Shown here in pieces: positions 28,166 through 36,474 of a DNA stretch of 64,000 bases. This stretch comes from Defluviimonas sp. SAOS-178_SWC (GTDB lineage Bacteria; Pseudomonadota; Alphaproteobacteria; Rhodobacterales; Rhodobacteraceae). The notes under the pieces were generated by a model, which worked only from the letters and a program-made list of their open reading frames with translations, had not been told where the DNA came from and did no database searches. Position numbers and translations under genes: made by a program. Where the stretch lies: NCBI RefSeq assembly GCF_039830135.1, contig NZ_CP156081.1, positions 2,962,001-3,026,000 on the forward strand, written 5' to 3'. Each line of letters opens with the position of its first letter. Position 1 is the stretch's first letter.

Positions 28166-28462
28166 TCAGGTCCAGTGCGCCTCCTCGCCGCCCGGCAAGG
28201 CATGGCGCGCCGATTTGGGCAGGGTGTATTCCAGCCCCTCGGCGTCGCAGAAGGCAATCACCCAGGCATCGTCCATCAGGATGAAATCCAGCACGGAAAC
28301 GAGGAATTCCGGCTCCGACAGCCGGCGTTTCAGCTCTTCCGGCGCGGTTCCGGTCGCGCCGAGAAAGACCGGCAGGAGGTCGTCCTGCCCCGCCAGCCAG
28401 CCCAGCGCCTTCAGCGCAACCGTGTCGGCATCTGCCCGCCCGTTCACCGATCCGTTTCTCAT
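28166..28462 (-). CDS. DUF3572 family protein
   Basis: 98 residues: ALKALGWLAGQDDLLPVFLGATGTAPEELKRRLSEPEFLVSVLDFILMDDAWVIAFCDAEGL matches the DUF3572 pattern of alphaproteobacteria. The ATG at 28462 (MRNGSVNGRADADTV) is used; one at 28528 would extend into the pleD promoter. It is often found beside pleD, as here where it is divergent from it. Acidic, soluble, function unknown. Confidence 0.8.
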   Translation of the reverse strand: MRNGSVNGRADADTVALKALGWLAGQDDLLPVFLGATGTAPEELKRRLSEPEFLVSVLDFILMDDAWVIAFCDAEGLEYTLPKSARHALPGGEEAHWT

Positions 28463-28551
28463 TCCTGACCTTCGTGGAAAGCATTTCTTAACCATTCCGA
28501 ACAGAGAATGAGAGCAAGGAACGGACAAGTAAAGCGAACGGAGGTCCTCGC

Positions 28552-29931
28552 GTGGGCGGCAAGATCCTCATAGTCGACGACGTCGCGACCAATCGCATTG
28601 TTCTGAAGGTCAAGCTCGCCTCGGCTTTTTACGAGACCGTTCAAGCCTCGGGCGGCGCCGAGGCGTTGCGTCTGGCCAGGAAGATGCGGCCCGACCTCGT
28701 GCTTCTCGACGTCGAGTTGCCCGACATGAGCGGCATCGAGGTCTGCGAACAACTGAAGGCCGATGCCAGGACCCGTGACATCCCCGTAGTGATGATCACC
28801 GCCTTTCGCGACATGGCCCGGAAGATGGAGGCGCTTCGGGCCGGGGCCGAGGAAGTGTTCTGGAAGCCGTTGGACGAGATGGTCCTGCTCGCGCGGCTCC
28901 GAAGCCTCCTTCGCGCGAGGGAGACGGCCGAGCAGCTTGGCCTGCGCGGCAGCACCTATCGGGAGCTTGGATTCGCAGAGGCCGCGCCCAGCTTCGGCGA
29001 TCAGGCGCTCGTGGGTCTCGTCGCGGGCCGGATGGAAGCCGCGCTCGCTTGGAAGCGGGAATTGCAGCCGTATCTTTCGGACCGGATCCTCGTGCTTGAC
29101 CGCGAGACGGCGATGGGGGACTTCCCGAACGGCAAGGTTCCCGACGTCTTTGTGGTCGAAGCCAACCTCACGCGGCCAGGCGAAGGCTTGCGGCTCATGT
29201 CGGAACTGCGCTCCCGCACGGGGACGCGCTATTCCGCGGTTTGCGTGATGCTGCCGGCCGAGGCGTGCGAAACGGCTGCGGTCGCGCTCGATCTCGGCGC
29301 CTCGGACCTGATCGAGGCTCAGGCAGACCCGGCCGAGATGGCGCTGCGTATCCGCACCCAGATCGCCCGCAAACGCCAGTCCGACCGCCTGCGCAATTCC
29401 GTCGCGGACGGGCTGCGGCTGGCCATGACGGACCCTCTCACCGGGCTTCACAACCGCCGCTACGCGCTGCCGCATCTCGCCCGGATCGCGAACAGGGCGC
29501 AGGCCGCGGGACGGCAATTCGCGGTGATGGTGCTCGACCTCGACCGGTTCAAATCCATCAACGACACCTGGGGGCATGCCGCCGGTGACGCGGTCCTGAT
29601 CGAGGTGGCGGCGCGGTTGAAATCGAACCTGCGCGCCGTCGACCTCATCGCCCGGATCGGCGGCGAGGAGTTCCTGATCGCCCTGCCCGACACGACGCTC
29701 GAAGCGGCACAGGCAACGGCCGAGCGGCTGCGCCGGGTGGTGGGTGAACGGCCGGTGCCCCTGCCGAAAGGCACGGGAAGCATTCCCGTGACGCTCTCGA
29801 TCGGGCTGGCGCTCGGCGCCGGTCAGGATTCCGGGTCGGTCGAAGATCTCATCGGGCTCGCCGACCGCGCGCTTCTGGGATCGAAGGCCAACGGTCGCAA
29901 CCAGATCCAGATCGGCCGCTCGGCCGCCTGA
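28552..29931 (+). CDS. pleD: PleD-type response regulator diguanylate cyclase
   Basis: 459 residues with REC (1-120), a second REC-like domain (about 155-275) and GGDEF (about 300-455), the PleD layout. Phospho-acceptor Asp53 lies in LLDVELPDMSG and the conserved Lys in FWKPLDE. The active site is RIGGEEFLIALPD with an upstream RAVD inhibitory site. Phosphorylation-driven dimerisation should give c-di-GMP for cell-cycle or surface-life control. GTG start with GGAGG eight bases before. The second receiver domain (AMGDFPNGKVPDVFVVEANL) lacks a typical phosphorylation Asp context. Confidence 0.93.
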   Translation: MGGKILIVDDVATNRIVLKVKLASAFYETVQASGGAEALRLARKMRPDLVLLDVELPDMSGIEVCEQLKADARTRDIPVVMITAFRDMARKMEALRAGAEEVFWKPLDEMVLLARLRSLLRARETAEQLGLRGSTYRELGFAEAAPSFGDQALVGLVAGRMEAALAWKRELQPYLSDRILVLDRETAMGDFPNGKVPDVFVVEANLTRPGEGLRLMSELRSRTGTRYSAVCVMLPAEACETAAVALDLGASDLIEAQADPAEMALRIRTQIARKRQSDRLRNSVADGLRLAMTDPLTGLHNRRYALPHLARIANRAQAAGRQFAVMVLDLDRFKSINDTWGHAAGDAVLIEVAARLKSNLRAVDLIARIGGEEFLIALPDTTLEAAQATAERLRRVVGERPVPLPKGTGSIPVTLSIGLALGAGQDSGSVEDLIGLADRALLGSKANGRNQIQIGRSAA

Positions 29932-29947
29932 GCCCCGGGGCCGGCGC

Positions 29948-30430
29948 CTAGTTCTTCCGCCAGCCGCGCGCGGCCGCGGCCTCGATCCGGTCCGCGAGCG
30001 CCGCCCGCACCTCCGGCGTCATCGCCGCCAGACGCTCGACCAGAAGCCGCCGCCCAAGCTCGATCCGTTCGGACGTGCGCGCGCCCCGCTCGGCCAGAAC
30101 CGCCTCGGTCGCGGTCCGGTCCCAGGGATCGGCGCGCAGGGACGCGACAAGACGGTCGAAGTTGGCTTCGGCCGCGCGGCGGGCGTCGCGGAAGTCGGGC
30201 GCCGCCGCGATGAAGGCATCGCGCAAGGCCGCGCGATCCTCGCGCGTCAGCGCCTCGGTGAAGGGGCCGAAGCCCACGTCCCGCACGTCGCCATGCGGCA
30301 TCCGATGATGGCGCATGCCTGCGCCGACCACCGTGGCCACGACAAACAGGTTGACGGCGAGCGACGCGATAAGCGCCCAGATCATCCAGCGCCCGCCCGG
30401 CTTCGCCTTGCTTCCATCGGCATCCGCCAT
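29948..30430 (-). CDS. CpxP/ZraP-like periplasmic protein (heavy-metal-sensor type)
   Basis: 160 residues: a single N-terminal membrane anchor (WMIWALIASLAVNLFVVATVVGAG), then MRHHRMPHGD with four nearby His residues, and a helical periplasmic domain (LTREDRAALRDAF, REDRAAL motif; LAAMTPEVRAALADRIEAA). This is the heavy-metal-sensor / CpxP-like pattern related to CnrX. The ATG at 30430 has GGAGG at seven bases and overlaps the end of the preceding small membrane protein gene. It completes a sigma factor, membrane protein, periplasmic sensor set and probably senses envelope or metal stress. Confidence 0.8.
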   Translation of the reverse strand: MADADGSKAKPGGRWMIWALIASLAVNLFVVATVVGAGMRHHRMPHGDVRDVGFGPFTEALTREDRAALRDAFIAAAPDFRDARRAAEANFDRLVASLRADPWDRTATEAVLAERGARTSERIELGRRLLVERLAAMTPEVRAALADRIEAAAARGWRKN

Positions 30431-30432
30431 TC

Positions 30433-30828
30433 TCATCCCTCCCATCCGGCAGCCAGCGCGAAGACCTCCGCCCCCGGCATAAGTTCAACCGTCGCATTCG
30501 CCCCGTCGTCACCCCATAGGCCCCCGGTCAGCAGGGCGGGATCATCGAGCCCCGCATAGCCGAGCCAGAGGCCGGCCACCGTCGCGGTCGCCAGCCCGCC
30601 GATCCCGCGCCAGCCCCCGAAGGCCGCGGCAAGCCAGGACATCATAGCGCCGCCTTTACCTGCCGGCCGGGGCAGCGGCTGCGGTGCGGAGGCGCGCGGC
30701 ATCTCGGCCTCCGCATCCGCGAGAATGCGCGCCATCAGCGCCCCGGAGGGCACGGGCCCGGCGTCCCGCGCGGCGCGGAAGCAGCCTTCCAAGAAGTCGT
30801 CACCCCGATCCAGATCAGCCATCGCCAT
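30433..30828 (-). CDS. Small membrane protein, probable anti-sigma factor
   Basis: 131 residues. The N-terminal 70 residues are cytosolic and acidic (DLDRGDDFLEGCFRAARD, ALMARILADAEAEMPR); one hydrophobic segment (GIGGLATATVAGLWLGYAGL) is followed by a short periplasmic tail. The gene overlaps the sigma factor gene by 14 bases and the CpxP-like gene by none, indicating tight coupling. No zinc anti-sigma HxxxCxxC motif is present. The assignment as anti-sigma rests on position and topology; sequence similarity is not recognised. Confidence 0.6.
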   Translation of the reverse strand: MAMADLDRGDDFLEGCFRAARDAGPVPSGALMARILADAEAEMPRASAPQPLPRPAGKGGAMMSWLAAAFGGWRGIGGLATATVAGLWLGYAGLDDPALLTGGLWGDDGANATVELMPGAEVFALAAGWEG

Positions 30829-31399
30829 ACCCCAGTTCCGCGCGCCGCCCCGCCAGCGCCTGCACCAATCCACGCTTTCCCCGCGCCGTCAGACTTTCGA
30901 CCGCCTCGACGCCCACGCCCATGATCTCCGCGATCTCCGGGTTCGCGAGGCCTTCGAGGTGGCGCAGCACCACCGCCTCGCGCTGCCGCTCCGGCAGGGT
31001 CTGGAGCGCGGCGTCGAGGGCGGCGGCGCGGTCCGCCTCGATCAGCCCCTCGTCGGCACCCGGCCGTCCGTCCTCGGGTTCGGGCCCGTCGTCAAGCGGC
31101 ACGCTCCGCCGCCGCCGCAGCCGGTCGGTGCAGAGATTGACCACGACCCTGTAAAGCCAGGTCGAGACCTTCGCCGCCCCCGCCTGCCAGCCCGGCGCCG
31201 CGCGCCAGAGCCTCAGCATCGCCTCCTGCGCCACGTCCTCGGCCTCGGCCGGATCGCGGAGCATCCGCTGCGCGACCCGGAACGCCAAAGGCGCAAGTCG
31301 TTCGGCCAAGGTCCGCGCAGCCGCCCTGTCGCCCTGCCCGTAAAGGGCCAGGAGCGTGTCGTCGGATGGATCGTCCTGCGCGTCGAGGGCCATGGCCAT
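30815..31399 (-). CDS. ECF (sigma-70 family) RNA polymerase sigma factor
   Basis: 194 residues. Region 2 is ERLAPLAFRVAQRMLRDPAEAEDVAQEAMLRLWRAAPGW with VSTWLYRVVVNLCTDRLRRRR; region 4 is ALQTLPERQREAVVLRHLEGLANPEIAEIMGVGVEAVESLTARGKRGL. Start taken at ATG 31399 (MAMALDAQ). It heads a three-gene unit with a membrane protein and a CpxP-like sensor, a CnrYXH-like logic. Homologues in Rhodobacterales respond to metal, thiol or oxidative stress; the inducer cannot be read here. Confidence 0.93.
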   Translation of the reverse strand: MAMALDAQDDPSDDTLLALYGQGDRAAARTLAERLAPLAFRVAQRMLRDPAEAEDVAQEAMLRLWRAAPGWQAGAAKVSTWLYRVVVNLCTDRLRRRRSVPLDDGPEPEDGRPGADEGLIEADRAAALDAALQTLPERQREAVVLRHLEGLANPEIAEIMGVGVEAVESLTARGKRGLVQALAGRRAELGYGDG

Positions 31400-31440
31400 T
31401 GTTCCATGAGGCCTAAACCGGAAGGCCCCGGCCGGCAAAC

Positions 31441-31485
31441 GGGAAATCTCCGGGGCGGTCAAGCGACCACGCCCCGGAGATTCCC
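31441..31485 (-). terminator. Long hairpin after the EF-hand gene
   Basis: Segments 31441-31457 and 31470-31485 pair over 16 bp with one bulged base around a 12-base loop. Reading leftward it lies 20 bases after the EF-hand stop and is followed by a short T run (GTTTGCC). It separates this gene from the sigma factor unit. Confidence 0.6.
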
Positions 31486-31504
31486 GTGCCGGGCAGGCTG
31501 GGGA

Positions 31505-32197
31505 TCACTGATCCCACCCGAACCCGTTGCCCCAGCCGCCACCGAAGCCGTCCATCATCGGATGACCCTGCATGCCGGGATGGCCGCCGTATTGCCCCAT
31601 ATGGCCACCCATCCAGCCATGATCATCATCATGGCCGTGTCCACGCCCCATCCGGCCCTGCCGCTCGCCCCGCTGCCCGTCTTGCCGGTCGCCCATCGCG
31701 CCCATCCGGTCACGCATGGCGGCGATCTCGTCCTCGCTGACGGCGCCATCACCATCGGTATCGAGCCGCTGGAACAGCTGCCCGACCATCGGCGGGGCGA
31801 GAAGCTCCTCGACGCTGAGCTTGCCGTCGCCGTTGACGTCCTGCGCCGCGATCCGGGCCTTGGCCATCTCGTCCGCCCGCGCCTGCATCTGGGCCATCAT
31901 CCGCGCCGACAGTTCCTCGGCCGAAATCATGTTGTCGCCATCGGCATCGACACCAGCGACATGGGCCTGCCGATAGGCGGACAGCTCGGCCTCGGTGATC
32001 TTGCCGTCGCCATCGGTGTCCACTGCGGCGAAATCGAAGCCGCCCCACGGCGCACCCATCATTCCGCCCATCGACTGACCGCCCATCATGCCGCCCATGC
32101 GGTTGTTCCGATCGAAGGCGGAAAGCGCAGTCGGCGCCGCAAGCGCTGCCGCACCAAGCGAGAGGGCAATTGCCGCGAGAAGAGGTTTCGAAGCCAT
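31505..32197 (-). CDS. Secreted EF-hand calcium-binding protein
   Basis: 230 residues with signal peptide (MASKPLLAAIALSLGAAALA) and four canonical EF-hand loops: DTDGDGKITEAE, DADGDNMISAEE, DVNGDGKLSVEE and DTDGDGAVSEDE. The tail is rich in Gly, Met and His (GHGHDDDHGWMGGHMGQYGG), and another Met/Gly stretch follows the signal (GGMMGGQSMGGMMG), suggestive of soft-metal binding such as copper. It sits upstream of the ECF sigma / CpxP-like set on the same strand, behind its own terminator. Calcium binding is well supported; the metal role of the His/Met tail is inferred. Confidence 0.87.
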   Translation of the reverse strand: MASKPLLAAIALSLGAAALAAPTALSAFDRNNRMGGMMGGQSMGGMMGAPWGGFDFAAVDTDGDGKITEAELSAYRQAHVAGVDADGDNMISAEELSARMMAQMQARADEMAKARIAAQDVNGDGKLSVEELLAPPMVGQLFQRLDTDGDGAVSEDEIAAMRDRMGAMGDRQDGQRGERQGRMGRGHGHDDDHGWMGGHMGQYGGHPGMQGHPMMDGFGGGWGNGFGWDQ

Positions 32198-32373
32198 CTG
32201 TTCTTCCTTTCGGTTTCGCTCAGGCGGATCGCCCGCCATCTGATTGTTCAACGCGCAAGCCACGGCATTCCGTCGCCGCATGCACCGAAATCGCGACATT
32301 TTCGCATTTCCAGCTCCCCGGCCTTTTGCAACGAGGGAATTCGGTGCTACATCGCCGGGAACAGGAGACGCCC

Positions 32374-32772
32374 ATGACCGATGCCACATTCGAACCCGAA
32401 GACGATCGCGCCATGCGCCCCGCCATGTGGCGCGGCTGGCGCAAACGCTGCCCGTCCTGCGGCGAAGGCCGGCTCCTGCAAGGCTACCTGAAGGTGCGCG
32501 AGACCTGCCCCGCCTGCGGCGAAGCCCTGCATCACCACCGCGCCGATGACGGGCCGGCCTATCTCACGATCCTCATCGTCGGCCACCTCATGGCGCCGCT
32601 CATCATGTGGGCCTTCGTCACCTGGCGGCCCGATCCGATTGTCATGTCGAGCGTTTTCGCCGTCGGCTGCGTGTCCTTGTCGCTCTTCCTCCTGCCCCGG
32701 CTCAAGGGGGTGATCGTGGCGATCCAGTGGGCCAAGCGCATGCACGGCTTCGGTGGCCAGATCGATGGCTGA
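32374..32772 (+). CDS. DUF983 family membrane protein
   Basis: 132 residues. Two CxxC knuckles (CPSCGEGRLLQGYLKV and CPACGE) form a zinc ribbon; HHHRADDGPAYLTILIVGHL is the DUF983 signature, followed by two membrane helices (IVGHLMAPLIMWAFV and MSSVFAVGCVSLSLFLLP). Often found near cytochrome c oxidase or NUDIX genes in alphaproteobacteria. ACAGGAGACGCCC precedes the ATG and the stop overlaps the NUDIX gene. Function is not established. Confidence 0.85.
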   Translation: MTDATFEPEDDRAMRPAMWRGWRKRCPSCGEGRLLQGYLKVRETCPACGEALHHHRADDGPAYLTILIVGHLMAPLIMWAFVTWRPDPIVMSSVFAVGCVSLSLFLLPRLKGVIVAIQWAKRMHGFGGQIDG

Positions 32773-33445
32773 TCCGGCCGCCGTGCCGATACGCGATGCC
32801 GCGACGGTGCTTCTCGTCCGTCACGATTCCGGCCCGCCCGCGATCCTGATGGGGCAACGCGGCGCGGGCGCGGCCTTCATGCCGAACAAATACGTCTTTC
32901 CCGGCGGCGCCATCGACCCCGGAGATGCGACGGTTCCGCTCGCGGCCCCGCTCGCACCGGCCTGCACCAGGCGCCTCGAAATCGACGCTCCGTCCGGTCT
33001 TTCCCCTGCGCTGGCGGCCGGGGCAGTAAGGGAACTGTGGGAAGAGACCGGGCTCCTGCTCGGCGCGCCGGGCGACTGGCCGATCCCTGCGCCCGACGAC
33101 TGGCACGACTTCGCCGCAACCGGTCTCTTGCCGACCGCTTCCCCCCTTTCCTTCGTCTTCCGCGCGATCACGCCAGCCGGCCGGCCGCGCCGGTTCGACG
33201 CGCGGTTCTTCCTTGCCGATGCGGGCAAGCTCGTCGGAGATCCGGACGATTTCAGCCGTGCCTCGGACGAACTCAGTCATCTCCACTGGGTGCCGATATC
33301 CGAGGCGCGCCGCCTCAACCTTCCTTTCATCACCGAAGTCGTCCTCGGCGAGGTTGCGGCCCTTCTGGCGCGCGGCGGCGCGCCCGAGGTCGTGCCTTTC
33401 TTCGACAATTCCGGGCCCGATCCGGTCTTCCGCCACATCGAGTGA
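32765..33445 (+). CDS. NUDIX hydrolase with interrupted Nudix box
   Basis: 226 residues. The Nudix box is split: FPGGAIDPGDA is followed by an insertion of about 35 residues before AGAVRELWEETGLLLG, which carries the metal-binding REx2EExG. This insertion is typical of NUDT19/NUDT7-like CoA- or nucleotide-diphosphate hydrolases. ATG 32765 overlaps the DUF983 stop; an in-frame GTG at 32753 is an alternative. Substrate likely an acyl-CoA or nucleoside diphosphate derivative, not determined. Confidence 0.85.
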   Translation: MADPAAVPIRDAATVLLVRHDSGPPAILMGQRGAGAAFMPNKYVFPGGAIDPGDATVPLAAPLAPACTRRLEIDAPSGLSPALAAGAVRELWEETGLLLGAPGDWPIPAPDDWHDFAATGLLPTASPLSFVFRAITPAGRPRRFDARFFLADAGKLVGDPDDFSRASDELSHLHWVPISEARRLNLPFITEVVLGEVAALLARGGAPEVVPFFDNSGPDPVFRHIE

Positions 33446-33465
33446 GCCGACCCAGCGCCGGGCGA

Positions 33466-34359
33466 TCAGCCGAAGCTGAGGACGATGACGACCACCGAGG
33501 CCACGACCAGCGCGATGCCCAGGCCCTCGCGGAGCGCGAGCCGCTCGCGGAAGACCAAAGCCGAGGCGACGAGGGTGAACACGATCTCCACCTGACCGAG
33601 GGCGCGCACATAGGCCGCGTTCTGCAACGAGAAGGCCGCGAACCAGCCGAGCGAGCCGAGCATGCCGGTAATGCCCACGAAGACCGTCCGCCGCCAACGC
33701 GCCAGCACGCGGGCGATCTCGCCGGGCTCGCGCCAGATCAGCCAGAGGCCCATCGCGAGGGTTTGCAGGACGGTCGCCGCCGCCAGCGCGAGAAGCGCGC
33801 GAAGGAAGAACGGCAGCGGCATCAACGCTAGCGTCGCGCCCCGGTACCCGATGGCCGAAAGCCCGAAGAGGCCACCGGCCAGCACGCCGTACGCGGCGGC
33901 ACGTCCGAACAGCGTGGCCCCCGCTTCCGTTCCCCGCGACAGCATCAGAACGCCGGCAAGGCCGATGCCGATCGCCGCCCAGCCGAGCGGGCTCACCGCT
34001 TCGCCGAGCAGGACGGCGGAAAAGAGCGCGACCTGCACCGTCTCGGTCTTGGTGAAGGCCACGCCGACGGCAAAATTCCGCATCGCGAAAAGCGCCACCG
34101 TCAGGAAGGTCGCGACGATCTGGCCGGCGGCACCGAGCGAGACATAGGCCCAGAACCCCGGCCCCGGGACCGGCAGGGCCTCGCCCGTCGCGGCGAGCGC
34201 CAGCGCCGCCAGCACGCAGGCGATCGGCGCGGCGAAGAGAAAGCGCGAGAACGTCGCGCCGCCCGTCGACAGGCCCGCGCCTTTCAGCTGCTTTTGCAGC
34301 ATGAAGCGCACCGTCTGCATGGCGGCGGCGGCCAGTGTGAAGATCACCCAGAGACTCAT
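33466..34359 (-). CDS. EamA/DMT family transporter
   Basis: 297 residues with ten hydrophobic helices in two five-helix halves, the drug/metabolite transporter layout. Distinctive: FMLQKQLKGAGLSTGGATFSRFLFAAPIA, AVGVAFTKTETVQVALFSAVLLGEAVSPLGWAAIGIGLAGVLML, and ALGQVEIVFTLVASALVFRERL with the conserved Glu-Arg at the end of helix 9. It is convergent with the NUDIX gene. Substrate unknown. Confidence 0.85.
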   Translation of the reverse strand: MSLWVIFTLAAAAMQTVRFMLQKQLKGAGLSTGGATFSRFLFAAPIACVLAALALAATGEALPVPGPGFWAYVSLGAAGQIVATFLTVALFAMRNFAVGVAFTKTETVQVALFSAVLLGEAVSPLGWAAIGIGLAGVLMLSRGTEAGATLFGRAAAYGVLAGGLFGLSAIGYRGATLALMPLPFFLRALLALAAATVLQTLAMGLWLIWREPGEIARVLARWRRTVFVGITGMLGSLGWFAAFSLQNAAYVRALGQVEIVFTLVASALVFRERLALREGLGIALVVASVVVIVLSFG

Positions 34360-34396
34360 CGGCCCCTTCTGTCACGCGCAAGACGCGGAGGGAAGC

Positions 34397-35293
34397 TCAG
34401 TTCCCCGGGCGAAGCGGATGCGGAACCGGGTCTTTCGGGGTGAGGAAATGCCGGCGGAACACCTCGCCGTAGGAGGCATAGCGATACCCCTCGTTCCGGC
34501 GCAGGAACTCCTCGCGGTTCGCGGCATAAAGCGCGGGCAGCCGGTACCAGGCCACGCCCGGCTTGGCGTGATGAACCACATGGAGGTTGTTGTTGAGGAA
34601 GAGAAAGGCGAGCGGCCCGCGATCCTCGACGATGACGGTGCGGCCACGCGCCAGATCGTGCGCCCGGTGTTCGAGGAACGTCCGGATCTTCAGGATCGAC
34701 ATCCCCGCATAGGCCGCGACGAAATAGGCCCAGACCGGCATCGCCGTCGCAGCGATCCAAAGGCCCACCAGAACCAGCCCCGCCGCGTGCAGCGCCCAGT
34801 CGCGGGCGATGGCGCGGTCGCCGCCAAGGATCGCCCGCCCGTCGCTCCGCAGCACCGCGGCGACGGAGATCGCGGGACCGAGGACCATCCGGCCAAGGAG
34901 CGTGTTGTTCGCCCTCAGGATCAGCCGCAACCATCCCGGCAGCCGCGCCCAGACCTTCGGGTCGAGATAGTTCGATTCCGGATCATCATAGGGGTCGGTC
35001 AGGCTCTCGTCCCGGTGATGCGCGAGGTGCAGGTCGCGAAACCGCCCGTAGGGAAAGAAAAGGCCGAGGGGCAGGAAGACCAGCGCCTCGTTCAGCATCC
35101 GCGACCGGAACGGGTGGCCATGCAGCACCTCGTGCTGAAGCGAGGAATGCAGCGCCACCGACAGGACCAGCGCCACGACGCCCAAGGGCAACCAGAAGGC
35201 GGAAAGAACTGTCGTCGCCATCGCCCAGACCGCGTAGCAGGCGATCAGCAAGAGAAGCGTTGGCCATTCGACCGCCGGGCGCCGCTCAGCCAT
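34397..35293 (-). CDS. Fatty acid desaturase family membrane enzyme
   Basis: 298 residues with the three His clusters of membrane di-iron desaturases: HEVLHGH, HLAHHRDE and, late, NNLHVVHH, between hydrophobic segments. It resembles the beta-carotene hydroxylase/DesA-like branch acting on lipids. Start MAERRPAVEW at 35293 overlaps the stop of the upstream DUF2061 gene, forming a two-gene unit divergent from an XRE regulator. Probably modifies membrane lipid or a hydrophobic compound; substrate unclear. Confidence 0.88.
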   Translation of the reverse strand: MAERRPAVEWPTLLLLIACYAVWAMATTVLSAFWLPLGVVALVLSVALHSSLQHEVLHGHPFRSRMLNEALVFLPLGLFFPYGRFRDLHLAHHRDESLTDPYDDPESNYLDPKVWARLPGWLRLILRANNTLLGRMVLGPAISVAAVLRSDGRAILGGDRAIARDWALHAAGLVLVGLWIAATAMPVWAYFVAAYAGMSILKIRTFLEHRAHDLARGRTVIVEDRGPLAFLFLNNNLHVVHHAKPGVAWYRLPALYAANREEFLRRNEGYRYASYGEVFRRHFLTPKDPVPHPLRPGN

Positions 35294-35492
35294 GCGACCG
35301 CCCCCAGGAGATCCGCGCCCAGACACGTTCGTAGAGGATGTAACTCGTGAACCCGACGGCGGTGTTGATGGCAGCCATCGCGCCGCCCAAGGCGAGCGAT
35401 CCAGTCATCAGAAATCCGACAAGGGCCATCGAGGTCAGCCCGAGCGCATTCCACAAAATCGCCTTCAAAACCGTCCGTTTACCCGTATCCAT
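35286..35492 (-). CDS. DUF2061 small membrane protein
   Basis: 68 residues: KRTVLKAILWNALGLTSMALVGFLMTGSLALGGAMAAINTAVGFTSYILYERVWARISWG is the DUF2061 pattern with two membrane helices and the terminal YERVWxRI. It overlaps the desaturase start by a few bases and is the first gene of that unit. Function unknown. Confidence 0.85.
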   Translation of the reverse strand: MDTGKRTVLKAILWNALGLTSMALVGFLMTGSLALGGAMAAINTAVGFTSYILYERVWARISWGRSHG

Positions 35493-35559
35493 TCACATCC
35501 CTTTCCCCTTCCGTCAGCTAAGCCGAACGGGGCGGCATTGCGAATTCCGAATATGATTA

Positions 35560-35577
35560 ACATTTGTCAGCAAATGT
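35560..35577. promoter_or_regulatory. Inverted-repeat operator candidate between desaturase unit and XRE gene
   Basis: ACATTTG (35560-35566), TCAG, CAAATGT (35571-35577): a 7-bp perfect inverted repeat in an AT-rich divergent region, 16 bases before the XRE start. Size and position suit binding of the adjacent regulator to control both directions. Confidence 0.55.
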
Positions 35578-35592
35578 GATTTTATTAACCAT

Positions 35593-36456
35593 ATGAGTGG
35601 AAATGTCGACAAACGCGATCGCGCCGGCCTGTTCCGTGACCGGCTGAGCCAGGCGATGGCCGAGAAAGCCATGACCCAGAGCGGCCTTGCGCGCGAGGTC
35701 GGGGTCGACCGCTCGACCGTCTCGCAGCTTCTGACCGGTCAGGGCGCGCGGCTGCCGAACGCGCAGGTCGTGGCGGAATGCGCCGCCGCGCTCGGCGTCT
35801 CGGCCGACTGGCTTCTGGGGCTGACGGAGCGGCCCGAACGGCTTGCGGACCTTCTCGCCACCTCGCTCACCATGACCGAGGCGCCGCGCGCGCTGATCGA
35901 CGAGACGATCTTTGGCTGGCATCAGGAAGCGGCCGGCTACAAGATCCGCCACGTGCCCGCGACGCTGCCCGACATGCTCAAGACCCGCGACATGCTGCGC
36001 TGGGAATACGAACCGCAGCTTGGCCGCACCGCCGAACAGGCGATCGGCGCCTCGGAGGACCGTCTTGGCCTGATGGCCCGGTCAGGCTCGGATTACGAGA
36101 TCGCCCTGCCGAGCCACGAGATCGAATCCTTCGCGCGCGCCGAGGGCTATTATCGCGACCTGCCTGCGGCGATCCGCTCCGCGCAGATAGCGCGGCTCCG
36201 CGATCTCTACCGGCAGCTCTACCCGGCCTTGCGCATCTACGTCTTCGACGCCCGCCGGGTCTTTTCGGCGCCGGTCACGATCTTCGGCCCGCTCCTTGCC
36301 GTGCTCTATCTCGGCCGCCACTACATCGCCTTCCGCGACAGCGCGCGGGTGACCGGGTTTTCGGCGCATTTCGACTGGCTGGTGCGCGAGGCCGAGCTTG
36401 GCGCCCGCGACTTCCCGACCTTTCTCGATGACCTCGCGCGGCAAAACGGCCTCTAG
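35593..36456 (+). CDS. XRE family transcriptional regulator with C-terminal sensor region
   Basis: 287 residues. HTH (about 18-75): RLSQAMAEKAMTQSGLAREVGVDRSTVSQLLTGQGARLPNAQVVAECAAALGVSADWLLGL. The remaining 200 residues form a conserved domain I cannot name; it includes HVPATLPDMLKTRDMLRWEYEPQLG and AVLYLGRHYIAFRDSARVTGFSAHFDWLVREAELGARDFP. Such proteins are common beside lipid-modifying genes in Rhodobacterales. It is divergent from the DUF2061-desaturase pair and probably regulates it through the palindrome at 35560. Confidence 0.82.
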   Translation: MSGNVDKRDRAGLFRDRLSQAMAEKAMTQSGLAREVGVDRSTVSQLLTGQGARLPNAQVVAECAAALGVSADWLLGLTERPERLADLLATSLTMTEAPRALIDETIFGWHQEAAGYKIRHVPATLPDMLKTRDMLRWEYEPQLGRTAEQAIGASEDRLGLMARSGSDYEIALPSHEIESFARAEGYYRDLPAAIRSAQIARLRDLYRQLYPALRIYVFDARRVFSAPVTIFGPLLAVLYLGRHYIAFRDSARVTGFSAHFDWLVREAELGARDFPTFLDDLARQNGL

Positions 36457-36474
36457 CCGCGGCCGATCGCGGCG

